Assembly: GCF_002086485.1 (NCBI RefSeq)
Contig: NZ_MVHF01000002.1
Coordinates: 339,798 to 403,797, forward strand
DNA length: 64,000 bases
DNA from: Mycobacterium aquaticum
GTDB taxonomy: Bacteria > Actinomycetota > Actinomycetes > Mycobacteriales > Mycobacteriaceae
Direction: 5' to 3'
A model generated the notes under the pieces. It was not told where the DNA came from. It saw only the letters and a program-made list of their open reading frames with translations, and made no database searches. A program made the translations under genes and the position numbers. The first letter of the stretch is position 1. Every line of letters begins with the position of its first letter. Shown here in pieces: positions 8,464 to 16,718 of the stretch.

Positions 8464-9218
8464 CCGATTGGTCGACGATGCGGGTCCTGGTCACCGGCGG
8501 CAGCCGGGGCATAGGGCTCGGGATCGCCCAGGGATTCCTGCGCGCTGGAGCTGCGGTCGCGATCAGCGGCCGCAGCCCGGACGCCCTCGATGCCGCCACA
8601 CGACGGCTCGGCCGGCGGGTTCATGGCGTGCTGGCCGACGTCGCCAACCCCCAGGCCTGCGTCGCGATGGCGGATCAGGCGGAGGACAGGCTCGGCGGCC
8701 TGGATGTGTTGTGCGCCAACGCCGGAATCTACCCTGAACGCACATTGGACAAATTGGGTAGCGACGACGTTTCAGCCATCCTGGCCACCAATGTCGCCGG
8801 TACGATCTTCTCCGTGCAGGCCTGCCGGGCGGCGCTGAAAGCCTCGGGCCGCGGCCGAGTGGTGGTCACCTCGTCGATCACCGGACCGGTCACGGGTTTT
8901 CCGGGTCTGAGCCACTACGGCGCGAGCAAGGCCGCGCAGTTGGGATTCGTCCGCAGTGCCGCACTCGAACTGGCCGCCGAGGCCATCACCATCAATGCCG
9001 TGCTGCCCGGCAGCATCGCAACCGAGGGGCTGGACGGACTCGGGGCGGACACCATTGCGCGCATGCAGGCCTGCATACCGCAGCGTCGACTCGGCTCACC
9101 CGACGATATTGCCGCGGCAGCAATGTTTTTCGCCAGCGAAGAGGCGTCGTTCATCACCGGCCAGACCTTGGTGGTCGATGGCGGTCAGACGCTTCCGGAA
9201 CTGCCTGCGTCGCTGTAG
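8460..9218 (+). CDS. Short-chain dehydrogenase/reductase (SDR)
   Basis: 252 residues, classical NAD(P)-dependent SDR: TGGSRGIG nucleotide-binding loop, CANAG, catalytic S-Y-K as SSITG...YGASK, and the C-terminal ITGQTLVVDGGQ. It overlaps the permease by ATGA, so it is translated from the same mRNA and probably oxidises a hydroxyl intermediate of the imported compound. It is the first of five SDRs in this island. Convergent with gntR. Confidence 0.88.
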   Translation: MTDWSTMRVLVTGGSRGIGLGIAQGFLRAGAAVAISGRSPDALDAATRRLGRRVHGVLADVANPQACVAMADQAEDRLGGLDVLCANAGIYPERTLDKLGSDDVSAILATNVAGTIFSVQACRAALKASGRGRVVVTSSITGPVTGFPGLSHYGASKAAQLGFVRSAALELAAEAITINAVLPGSIATEGLDGLGADTIARMQACIPQRRLGSPDDIAAAAMFFASEEASFITGQTLVVDGGQTLPELPASL

Positions 9219-9228
9219 CGCGTCGTGC

Positions 9229-9969
9229 TCAGCGTTTGAGCCAGGATTCGATGGTGTGCCGGGTGTCGTTGATATGGGCTTCCATCCGCTCTGCGGCCAG
9301 TTCCGGTTCGCGGTTCTCGATCGCTTCCAGGATGGACTCGTGGAAGTCGTTGGCATTGGGCTCGAGCCGGCCGAAGATGGCGCCCACCGGCAGCCACATC
9401 CGTCGCCGGGCGTCGGCCACCGCGTCGAGCAGGCGCTCGTTCTGCGCGGCTTGTGCGATGCCCATGTGAAACGCGGTGTCGAGGGTTTGGAATTCGGTGG
9501 TGTGCTGGCCGGATTGATCGTTGAGCGCGGTGTCGAGTGCGGCGTCCATGCCGGTCAACAGCTTGTGCAGGTCGGTCAGGTCGACGCTGCGGCGCCGCTC
9601 GGCCGCCAAGCGCGTCGCTCCGGTTTCGACGATGATTCGGTAGTCGAACGCGTCGCGGATGGCCCGCTTGTTGGCGCGCATCTCGCGGCGCATCTGCGCG
9701 GCGTCGTATTCCGGAGCCTGCACGGTGAACCCGCCGCCGCGCCCGCGTCGGACCGCGATGAGACCTTCGCGCTCCAGCACTGCCACCGCGGCCCGCACCG
9801 TCGTGCGCGACACATCGAGCATTTCGGACAGTTCGCGTTCGGTCGGCATCCGGTCACCGGGGCGGAACTGGCCCAACTCCAGGGCGCGTCGCATCTGGTC
9901 GACCACCAGTTCGTGCGCCGGGATCTGACGCACGGGACTCAGCGCGGCTTTGCTCGACGGTGACACCAT
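9229..9969 (-). CDS. GntR-family (FadR/FCD) transcriptional regulator
   Basis: 246 residues. The N-terminal winged helix reads RPGDRMPTERELSEMLDVSRTTVRAAVAVLEREGLIAVRRGRGGGF, the GntR signature. The C-terminal all-helical FCD domain has DFRIIVETGA-like and FHMGIAQAAQNERLL segments, typical of metal- and ligand-binding FCD sensors of organic acids. The ATG at 9969 follows AAAAGGGG; an upstream ATG at 10005 is less likely. It is divergent from the second SDR and is the probable local regulator of the island. Confidence 0.88.
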   Translation of the reverse strand: MVSPSSKAALSPVRQIPAHELVVDQMRRALELGQFRPGDRMPTERELSEMLDVSRTTVRAAVAVLEREGLIAVRRGRGGGFTVQAPEYDAAQMRREMRANKRAIRDAFDYRIIVETGATRLAAERRRSVDLTDLHKLLTGMDAALDTALNDQSGQHTTEFQTLDTAFHMGIAQAAQNERLLDAVADARRRMWLPVGAIFGRLEPNANDFHESILEAIENREPELAAERMEAHINDTRHTIESWLKR

Positions 9970-10035
9970 GGCTACCCCTTTTCGCTTGCTCGAAGGGTAA
10001 CCCATCTGACCGTCAAATCAGGTAAGCCCTGGGCC

Positions 10036-10085
10036 TTTGGACCAAATACCAATAAAAGAACTAAAAACTTGACCAATAGGTCTTT
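10036..10085 (+). promoter_or_regulatory. Divergent gntR/SDR promoter region with candidate operators
   Basis: AT-rich stretch holding TTTGGACCAAATACCAA (10036-10052, with the palindrome TTTGGACCAAA) and TTGACCAATAGGTCTTT (10069-10085, inverted arms GACC-N4-GGTC). The second contains ATAGGTCTT, also present before the permease at 6827-6834 in near-identical form. This is where autoregulation of gntR and control of the SDR-DUF1116-ligase operon would be expected. Confidence 0.5.
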
Positions 10086-10141
10086 ATGCGTGAGACTCGG
10101 TGTCAGTAGGTGATCGGCATCACGAACGAAAGGATCAAGCG

Positions 10142-10873
10142 GTGGGAGACAAGGTCATCGTGACGGGAGGGGCCGGTGTCATCGGCCAGGCGATCTGTCG
10201 CCGCCTGCTCCAGAGCAACTACGTCCCCGTGGCGGCGGATGTGAAGCCGGCTGTCGACGCGCTCGATCTCGCCGAGGCCCGCATGGTCGGCGCCCAGGCG
10301 GTGGCCATGGACGTCACCGATCCCGAGAGCATCGATTCGGCGTTGGCGTCGGTGGTTGCGGACGGTGAGACCGTGTACGGGTTGGTCAACTGTGCTGGGA
10401 TCCTGCGTGATTCGTTCCTCGGCGAGCTTGATGAAGCCAAGCTGGAGGTGATGTTCCAGGTGAACATCGCCGGCATGGCGCGCGTGACCGATGCGGTCGC
10501 GCCGCTGCTGACAGAGGGCAGCGCGATTGTGAACATCGGCAGCCTGACGGGGCATTTCGGGCGGTTCCGCGGGGCATCGGTGTATGGGGCGACCAAGGCG
10601 GGCATCGCGGCCTACACGCGGTATGTCGCCGAGGAACTCGCCGAGCGCGGCATCCGGGTCAACAACGTGGCGCCCGGTGTGATCCGCGCGCCGATGAGCC
10701 CGTCGATGGCGCGGGTGTCCGGTGGTGAGGAAGTCAGCGCGAGTTACGCCATGCTCAAGCGCATCGGTGAGCCCGAAGAGGTGGCCGAGGCCGTCGAATT
10801 CCTGCTCTCGCCGCGTGCGTCGTTCATCACCGCGCAGACGCTGCTGGTCGACGGCGGTGTCGTCGCATGGTGA
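10142..10873 (+). CDS. Short-chain dehydrogenase/reductase (SDR)
   Basis: 243 residues. SDR features: TGGAGVIG loop, VNCAGILRDS, GSLTG with YGATK, and a C-terminal AQTLLVDGGV. The GTG at 10142 follows GAAAGGA and is preferred over an upstream in-frame start at 10100. It begins the long operon running to about 18379 and overlaps the DUF1116 gene by 7 bases. The substrate is unknown; the pairing with a DUF1116 protein is unusual. Confidence 0.87.
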   Translation: MGDKVIVTGGAGVIGQAICRRLLQSNYVPVAADVKPAVDALDLAEARMVGAQAVAMDVTDPESIDSALASVVADGETVYGLVNCAGILRDSFLGELDEAKLEVMFQVNIAGMARVTDAVAPLLTEGSAIVNIGSLTGHFGRFRGASVYGATKAGIAAYTRYVAEELAERGIRVNNVAPGVIRAPMSPSMARVSGGEEVSASYAMLKRIGEPEEVAEAVEFLLSPRASFITAQTLLVDGGVVAW

Positions 10874-12141
10874 GTACCGAACAGCTGCAGACCGCGCCTG
10901 CGGCGGTCGAGGCGGCCAACGCCGAGTCGTTTCGCCGGCTCGACGCTGCCGACCCTTGGGTCATCGATGTGCGACCGGCCCGCGAGGTGTTGCCCGGCTA
11001 CCGCGACAACCTGGTGCTGACCTCCGGTGCTCCCATGGCGTGGGAGGACTACAGCGGAGGTCAGCGTGAGGCGCTCATCGGCGGCGCGTTGTTCGAAGGT
11101 TTGGCGCCCGACCGTGACGAGGCGATCGCCCGGTTCGCGTCCGGGGAGATCGAGGTGGGTGCCTGCCACGATTACGCCGCCGTCGGCTCATTGGCCGGCA
11201 TCTACACCGCGTCCATGCCGGTGTTCGTCGTCGAAAACCGCGCCCACGGCAATCGCGGATACTGCAACTTCTACGAGGGCAAGGAGCACCGGCGGCTCAA
11301 TTACGGCTGCTACGACGCGGGGGTGCATGAACGCCTGCTGCACGTCAACAACGTGCTGGCGCCTGTGGTCGGGGAGGCGATCCGCCGCCGCGGCGGTATC
11401 GCACTCAAACCGTTGATCGCCAGGGCCCTGCGGATGGGCGATGAGGTGCACAGCCGCAACGCAGCAGCCTCGATCCTGTTCAACCGTGAGATCCTGCCCT
11501 CGATCCTGGACATGGTCGATGATCAGGTGCCCGGGGTGCGCGACACCATGATGCATCTGGCCGAGAACGACTACTTCTTCCTGAGGTTGTCGATGGCGGC
11601 GGCGAAAGCCTCGGCGGACGCGATGGTGGTTCCAGGCTCGACCCTTGTCTCCGCTATGGCGTTCTCCTGCCGCGGGTTTGCGATCAGGCTGGCGGGTCTC
11701 GGCGATATGTGGTTCGAAGGGCCACCGCCGATTCACGAGGGCAAGCTGTTCGCCGGGCATACCGAGGACGAGATCACCTGGATGGGTGGCGAGTCGCCCA
11801 TCACCGAAACCATCGGCCTGGGCGGGTTCGCACAGTCATGTGCCTTGTCGCTGCAGGAGTATCAGGGCGGCTCGCCTGAAGCGATGATCGAGCGCAACCG
11901 CGAGATGTACGCCATTACTCACGGTGAGAACAGTGCCTACCGCATTCCCTTGTTCGGCTTCCGTGGGACGCCAACGGGTATCGACGCCCGCAAGGTCCTG
12001 GAAACCGGCGTGCTGCCGGTGATGGATGTGGGGCTGGCCGGGCGCGACGGCGGCCAAATCGGCGCCGGTGTGATCCGGGCCCCGCGGGAGTGCTTCGCTG
12101 CTGCCATGGCAGAGCACGAGCGTCGGTACGGTTCGGCATGA
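10867..12141 (+). CDS. DUF1116-family protein (YlbE/AllG-like)
   Basis: 424 residues. Characteristic DUF1116 stretches are NRAHGNRGYCNFYEG, HLAENDYFFLRLSMAAAKASADAM and TYVSAMAFSCRGFAIRL-like segments. In enterobacteria the family member YlbE (AllG) works with FdrA and YlbF as an oxamate carbamoyltransferase in allantoin breakdown. Neither FdrA nor a DUF2877/YlbF-like protein is visible in this window, so the same reaction should not be assumed. The GTG/ATG start at 10867 overlaps the SDR end, and the stop overlaps the next SDR's ATG, showing tight coupling. Confidence 0.75.
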   Translation: MVSTEQLQTAPAAVEAANAESFRRLDAADPWVIDVRPAREVLPGYRDNLVLTSGAPMAWEDYSGGQREALIGGALFEGLAPDRDEAIARFASGEIEVGACHDYAAVGSLAGIYTASMPVFVVENRAHGNRGYCNFYEGKEHRRLNYGCYDAGVHERLLHVNNVLAPVVGEAIRRRGGIALKPLIARALRMGDEVHSRNAAASILFNREILPSILDMVDDQVPGVRDTMMHLAENDYFFLRLSMAAAKASADAMVVPGSTLVSAMAFSCRGFAIRLAGLGDMWFEGPPPIHEGKLFAGHTEDEITWMGGESPITETIGLGGFAQSCALSLQEYQGGSPEAMIERNREMYAITHGENSAYRIPLFGFRGTPTGIDARKVLETGVLPVMDVGLAGRDGGQIGAGVIRAPRECFAAAMAEHERRYGSA

Positions 12142-12986
12142 CGAGTGCGGCTGCGGAGGTGAGGAGCAATGAGGCCACTGCGGACGTGAGGAGCAATGAG
12201 GCCACTGCGGACGCGAGGAGCAGCGTGGCAGCCCGGGTGTTTCCGCTGACATTCTCCGGCGGCGACGCCGTGGTCACGGGAGCTGCTTCGGGAATCGGGG
12301 CGGCGATCGCCCGGACCTTGATGGGCGCCGGGGTCCGCACGGTGCGACTGGACGTGCGCACGCCCGATCCAGAACCGGGCTATCCGGACCAACTGCAGGT
12401 CGCGCTCGGCGCGGACGTGCGTGACGAGGCACTGGCCCAGCGGCTCGCCGGGGTAGGTGTCGACGACGTCTCGTACCTGGTGAATTGCGCGGGCGTCATC
12501 GACAACACCGGATTCGCCGGAGTCGACCGACACGCCTGGCTGCGTTGCCTGGAGATCAATCTGGTCGGCGCGTACAACCTCATCGACACCCTCGGCCCCG
12601 CACTGCGCCGCGCTCGCGCGGCCGCCGTCGTCAACATCACCTCGATCGAGGCCGCCCGGGTCATCGCGCTGTCGGACCCCGATCCCACGCCGCAGTACGC
12701 GGCGTCGAAAGCGGGATTGCACATGCTCACCCAGACCGCGGCGCGGGCCCTGGCCGCCGACGGTGTGCGTGTCAACAGCGTCTCACCAGGGTTCACAGCG
12801 ACGCCGATGGCCGCCGCGCATGGTGACACGTCCGTGCTCCCGCCCGCGTTGGCTGCGCGAGTGCCTGCCGGACGCTTCGCCCAGCCCGGGGACATCGCGT
12901 CGGCAGTGATGTTCCTGCTCAGCGATCAAGCCGTCTACATCACCGGCACCGACTTGCGCGTCGACGGGGGGTTCGCGCTGACATGA
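12138..12986 (+). CDS. Short-chain dehydrogenase/reductase (SDR) with repeat-encoded N-terminal extension
   Basis: 282 residues if the ATG at 12138 (ATGA overlap with DUF1116) is used. The SDR core begins near residue 36: VVTGAASGIG, VNCAGVIDN, then TSIEAAR with YAASK and ITGTDLRVDGGF. The first 30 or so residues carry the duplicated peptide EVRSNEATAD, encoded by a 27-bp tandem repeat. A GTG at 12225, preceded by GAGGAG from a partial third repeat, would give a shorter protein of normal SDR length. Which start is used cannot be decided by eye. Confidence 0.85.
   Translation: MTSAAAEVRSNEATADVRSNEATADARSSVAARVFPLTFSGGDAVVTGAASGIGAAIARTLMGAGVRTVRLDVRTPDPEPGYPDQLQVALGADVRDEALAQRLAGVGVDDVSYLVNCAGVIDNTGFAGVDRHAWLRCLEINLVGAYNLIDTLGPALRRARAAAVVNITSIEAARVIALSDPDPTPQYAASKAGLHMLTQTAARALAADGVRVNSVSPGFTATPMAAAHGDTSVLPPALAARVPAGRFAQPGDIASAVMFLLSDQAVYITGTDLRVDGGFALT
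12159..12212 (+). repeat. 27-bp tandem repeat (two exact copies plus a partial third)
   Basis: Two identical 27-base units at 12159-12185 and 12186-12212, then a degenerate partial copy starting GCGAGGAGCA. Each unit begins GTGAGGAGCAATGAGG, so each carries a Shine-Dalgarno-like GAGGAG. In frame it encodes a repeated nine-residue peptide at the start of the SDR. Confidence 0.85.
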
Positions 12987-14047
12987 CCACCTACGAAGGC
13001 ACGGTCGTCGCCTACGAGCCCTCGCTGGGGAGGTTGGCCCGCACCGGATCCTGGGAGCAGCTCGCGAAGGGCACCTATCGCGCCGCTGCCGAGCAGTTGG
13101 CCGCCGGTGACGGCGCCGCGGCAGCACAACTCGTCGAGGTGGCAGTCTTGGAGGCCGATGAACTGCGCGACATCTACGAGCGCTGGCCGGCGGCCACCAC
13201 CGAGTGGATTCTCGGCCACGGCGTGCCTGTCGACGAGGTGACGGCCGCGGTAGCTGCTCTGACGACCTTGATCGGCGAGCCTGCCATGGAAGGCATCCAG
13301 GCGCAGTGGCCGCAGTTCACCGCCGCCGTCGCCACGGCCGCCGTAGCATGCCGTCGGGGGACGCCCGACGCAGTCGCCGCGATCGAACACGCCCGCGCGG
13401 TGTGGCAGGGCATCCACGATCGCGCTGTCGATCGCGTCGCCGGTCTCGTCGACATCGCGACCCGTCTGGTCGGCGAGGACAGCCTCGGCGAGCTGTGGGA
13501 TTTCCTGATGGACGACTGGTACGAGGTGCATGCCCGCCGTTACTCCCTGGACAACCAGCCGTGGTCGGATTCGGTGCACCAGCTGATGATCGCCATCGTC
13601 GACGGCTTCCACGCCCACCTCACGGGCACCGGCCGGGCGGGCGACATCGAGATCATCCACGAGCCCACGCGGATCGGATTCCGTTTCGCCCCATGCGGAT
13701 CTGGTGGCCGGTCGCTCGACCCGCGCATCACGGACGGTGCGCCCCGCTCCGGTGCGCCGTTCGGATTCGCGGTCACCACCGAACCGCACGACTGGGCCTG
13801 GAACACCGTCGGCATCTGTTCCTACTGCGTGCACTGCTGTCAGCTCAACGAGGTCATGCCGATTGACCGGCTGGGGTACCCGACGCGGGTCATCGACGCC
13901 CCGACGTGGGACCCGGATGCGCCGGTTACCTCCTGCACCTGGTGGGTGTATCGCGATCCCGCCGACGTGCCCGATTACGTCTACCGGCGCGTCGGCCGCG
14001 ATCCCGGGCGCCGGCCCGTCCGAAACGGAGGAACAGACCATGACTGA
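12983..14047 (+). CDS. Uncharacterised protein with Cys/His-rich probable metal-binding C-terminal half
   Basis: 354 residues, family not recognised. Residues 1-220 look alpha-helical and Ala-rich. The C-terminal part holds a compact set of possible metal ligands: C238 in FAPCGSGG, H269 in EPHDW, C279, C282, H284, C285 and C286 in ICSYCVHCC, and C318 in SCTWWVYRD. No signal peptide or membrane segment is seen. It overlaps the preceding SDR (ATGA) and the following ligase (8 bases), so it belongs to the pathway. It could be a metalloenzyme or a zinc- or iron-sulfur-binding accessory protein. Confidence 0.75.
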   Translation: MTTYEGTVVAYEPSLGRLARTGSWEQLAKGTYRAAAEQLAAGDGAAAAQLVEVAVLEADELRDIYERWPAATTEWILGHGVPVDEVTAAVAALTTLIGEPAMEGIQAQWPQFTAAVATAAVACRRGTPDAVAAIEHARAVWQGIHDRAVDRVAGLVDIATRLVGEDSLGELWDFLMDDWYEVHARRYSLDNQPWSDSVHQLMIAIVDGFHAHLTGTGRAGDIEIIHEPTRIGFRFAPCGSGGRSLDPRITDGAPRSGAPFGFAVTTEPHDWAWNTVGICSYCVHCCQLNEVMPIDRLGYPTRVIDAPTWDPDAPVTSCTWWVYRDPADVPDYVYRRVGRDPGRRPVRNGGTDHD

Positions 14048-15302
14048 GCGCGTAGCAATGACCCAGCTCGAAGTGCCCGACTACGATCTCGGGATCCGAG
14101 GAAAGCTGGTGCGTACCAGCAAGACCCAGGGCGCCGTCAGTCTCGCGATGTGCACCATCCTCTACGGGCTGTCGGTGGCCGACGAGGTCGCCGACACCCC
14201 CTTCAGCAACGCGGCCAATGGCTATCCCGATGCCAGGCTGGTTCCGGATGAGTCGACTCGCATCGATCTGAGCTGGCGCGACGGCGTCGACGCGGTGATC
14301 GCCGATCTGGTTGGCGCCGACGGGCACCCGGTGGAGATGTCGCCGCGCAACGTGTTACGGAGCCTGCTGCGCCGCTACGACGAACTCGACCTGCAACCCG
14401 TGCTCGGCTTCGAGTACGAACTGTGGTTGTTCGACGGTGACCGCCGACCTTTCGGCGCAACCGAGAACGCCTACAGCCTTACCAGGTCCGCCGAAGCCTC
14501 CTCATTGGCCACAGAGTTCATCAATCGGATGGAGTCGGTCGGGATCACCGTGGAGATGTTCCACTCCGAACTCGGGCCCGGTTTCTTCGAGTTCACCCTC
14601 GCGCCCGCACCGGCGTTGAAAGCCGCCGACAGCGCTGTGCGAGCGCGGCAATACCTGCGTGACCTGTGTGCCGAGCGAGGTCTGCACGCGAGTTTCATGG
14701 CCAAGCCGTTCGCCGACAAATCGGGTGCGGGTGGGCACGTCCATTCCAGCCTGATGCGGGGCGGCCTCAACGTGTTCTCCGACGGAGCTCGCGGGCTGTC
14801 GCGCGAGGGCCAGAGTTACCTGGCCGGTCTACTGACCGGCATGGCCGACACCACAGCGATGCTCAATCCGTACGTCAATTCCTACAAGCGCATCGACCCG
14901 CAGATGTTCACTCCGGCCGTCGCCGCGTGGGGCCATGACGACCGCGGACAATCGTGCCGGATCATTCTCACCGACACCGCTTCTGCGCGGGTCGAGCATC
15001 GTCGCCCGGGTGCTGACGCCAGCCCGTATCTGGTGGCCGACGCGGTGTTGGCTGCGGGTCTGCACGGACTGACGGAAAGGCTCGCGTTGCCGGCAGCCGG
15101 TGAGCAGGTGGCTGCGCTTCCGGCCGACTTACGCAGTGCGGTGGCGTTGTTCGAAGATTCCGCCTGGCTGGTGGAACTGCTTGGCAAACCGTTCTGTGGA
15201 TCCTTCGCCCCCACCCGGCGCGCCGAGGCCGACCGCTATGAGCAGTGGCTGCGGCAGAACATCACCACCTGGGAACTCACGCGTCACCTGGAGCACCAAT
15301 GA
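14040..15302 (+). CDS. Glutamine-synthetase-like gamma-glutamyl ligase (first of two)
   Basis: 420 residues, GS catalytic fold: EYELWLFDG (metal-binding Glu), GPGFFEFTLAP, the ATP-site GGHVHSSL with H233 and H235, NPYVNSYKRIDP, and the VEHRRPGADASPYL arginine-containing block. It lacks the Tyr adenylylation loop of true GlnA. The group includes PuuA, IpuC and aromatic-amine ligases, which attach glutamate to an amine using ATP. The ATG at 14040 follows CGGAGGAA. It overlaps both neighbours. The substrate is inferred to be an amine from the PuuD-like hydrolase nearby. Confidence 0.88.
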   Translation: MTERVAMTQLEVPDYDLGIRGKLVRTSKTQGAVSLAMCTILYGLSVADEVADTPFSNAANGYPDARLVPDESTRIDLSWRDGVDAVIADLVGADGHPVEMSPRNVLRSLLRRYDELDLQPVLGFEYELWLFDGDRRPFGATENAYSLTRSAEASSLATEFINRMESVGITVEMFHSELGPGFFEFTLAPAPALKAADSAVRARQYLRDLCAERGLHASFMAKPFADKSGAGGHVHSSLMRGGLNVFSDGARGLSREGQSYLAGLLTGMADTTAMLNPYVNSYKRIDPQMFTPAVAAWGHDDRGQSCRIILTDTASARVEHRRPGADASPYLVADAVLAAGLHGLTERLALPAAGEQVAALPADLRSAVALFEDSAWLVELLGKPFCGSFAPTRRAEADRYEQWLRQNITTWELTRHLEHQ

Positions 15303-16675
15303 ACATGTCACCCCTTACGCTCGAGCAATTCGACGACTTGGCCGAATCGGGCGAGATCAACACCGTTGTCTGCGCTACGCCGGATCCGTACGGGCGGCTC
15401 GTCGGAAAGCGGCTCACGATCCAGGCATTCCGCTCGCTCGGCCTGTCCGGCGACGGCATCAATGCCAGCAGTTTCATCTTCGCCGTCGACCTGGAGATGA
15501 ACCCGTTGGACCTGGCCGTCTCCAACGCTGCCAACGGTTGGGCCGACATCCGGCTGGTCCCCGACCTCACCACGTTGCGTCGGGTCCCGTGGGAACCCCA
15601 TGTGGCACTGGTTATCTGCGACGCGTACGAGGCGAACTCCGACACGCTTCTCCAGGTGGCGCCGCGCACGATCCTGCGCCGCCAGGTGGAACGGGCTCGT
15701 GAGTGCGGCTTGCGCTTCAAGTTCGCGTCGGAGTTGGAGTTCTTCCTGGCCGCCACGCCGCCGCGGCAGGCCTGGGAACTGGGCTACCAGAATCTGAAGA
15801 TGTTGTCTGACTACCGGTCTGACTACCAGATGGTGCAGGCCGGTCGTGATGACTGGTTCATCGAGCAGATCCGCAATCAGATGCCCCAGTTCGGCGTACC
15901 GGTCGAGTCGTCCAAACCCGAGTGGGGGCTGGGCCAGCAGGAGGTCACCCTCGACTACTGCGACACCCTCGACATGGCCGACCGGCACGTGTTGTTCAAG
16001 TACGGCGTCAAGCAGCTCGCCCATGCCGCCGACCTCACCGTCACCTTCATGGCCAAACCCAAGATCGACGAGGTGGGGTCTTCGTGTCACCTGCATGTGA
16101 GCATGTGGTCGACCGAGCAGGACAGCAGCCTCTGCTGGTCGCAGCAGCCCGGTGGGGGGATGTCGGAGCAGTTCGGGGCCTTCGTTGCCGGTCAGTTGGC
16201 GCACGCGGCCGACATGACGCTGATGTTCGCGCCGACCATCAACTCCTACAAGCGATTCCAGCCCGACCAGTTCGCCGGCACCGCGATCGCGCTGGGCAAC
16301 GACAACCGCTCGTGTGCGTTCCGGCTGGTCGGCCGTGGGCCGTCCTACCGGGTCGAGAATCGGATACCCGGCGGCGATGTTAACCCCTACTACGCGTACT
16401 CGGCGACCATCGCGGCCGGGCTCGACGGCATCGAGCGCCAGCTTCCGGTCCCGGACATCTTCCAGGGAAATGCCTGGACCGGAGAGCACATCTCGCTTGT
16501 GCCGACCTCCTTGCACGAAGCACTGCGTCTGTTCGCCGAGTGCAAGATGGCCCGCGCCGCATACGGTGACGAGGTGTTCGAACACCTCCTGACGTCGGCC
16601 CAATCCGAACTCGTCGCGTTCGATTCGCACGCGGTCACCGACTGGGAGAGTCGCCGCTACTACGAACGCGTCTGA
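15299..16675 (+). CDS. Glutamine-synthetase-like gamma-glutamyl ligase (second of two)
   Basis: 458 residues, GS fold: FASELEFFL, GLGQQEVTLDY, SSCHLHVSMW with H264 and H266, APTINSYKRFQPDQFAGT and YRVENRIPGGDVNPYYAY. The N-terminal beta-grasp part has DPYGRLVGKRL. It resembles GlnA3/GlnA4-type gamma-glutamylpolyamine or ethanolamine synthetases more than GlnA1. It overlaps the first ligase by ATGA. Two ligases side by side may form a hetero-oligomer or act on different substrates; the sequence does not settle this. Confidence 0.88.
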   Translation: MNMSPLTLEQFDDLAESGEINTVVCATPDPYGRLVGKRLTIQAFRSLGLSGDGINASSFIFAVDLEMNPLDLAVSNAANGWADIRLVPDLTTLRRVPWEPHVALVICDAYEANSDTLLQVAPRTILRRQVERARECGLRFKFASELEFFLAATPPRQAWELGYQNLKMLSDYRSDYQMVQAGRDDWFIEQIRNQMPQFGVPVESSKPEWGLGQQEVTLDYCDTLDMADRHVLFKYGVKQLAHAADLTVTFMAKPKIDEVGSSCHLHVSMWSTEQDSSLCWSQQPGGGMSEQFGAFVAGQLAHAADMTLMFAPTINSYKRFQPDQFAGTAIALGNDNRSCAFRLVGRGPSYRVENRIPGGDVNPYYAYSATIAAGLDGIERQLPVPDIFQGNAWTGEHISLVPTSLHEALRLFAECKMARAAYGDEVFEHLLTSAQSELVAFDSHAVTDWESRRYYERV

Positions 16676-16718
16676 TACCGCACCCTTTCCGAATCAGTCA
16701 CCACTGCGAGGAGCACGT

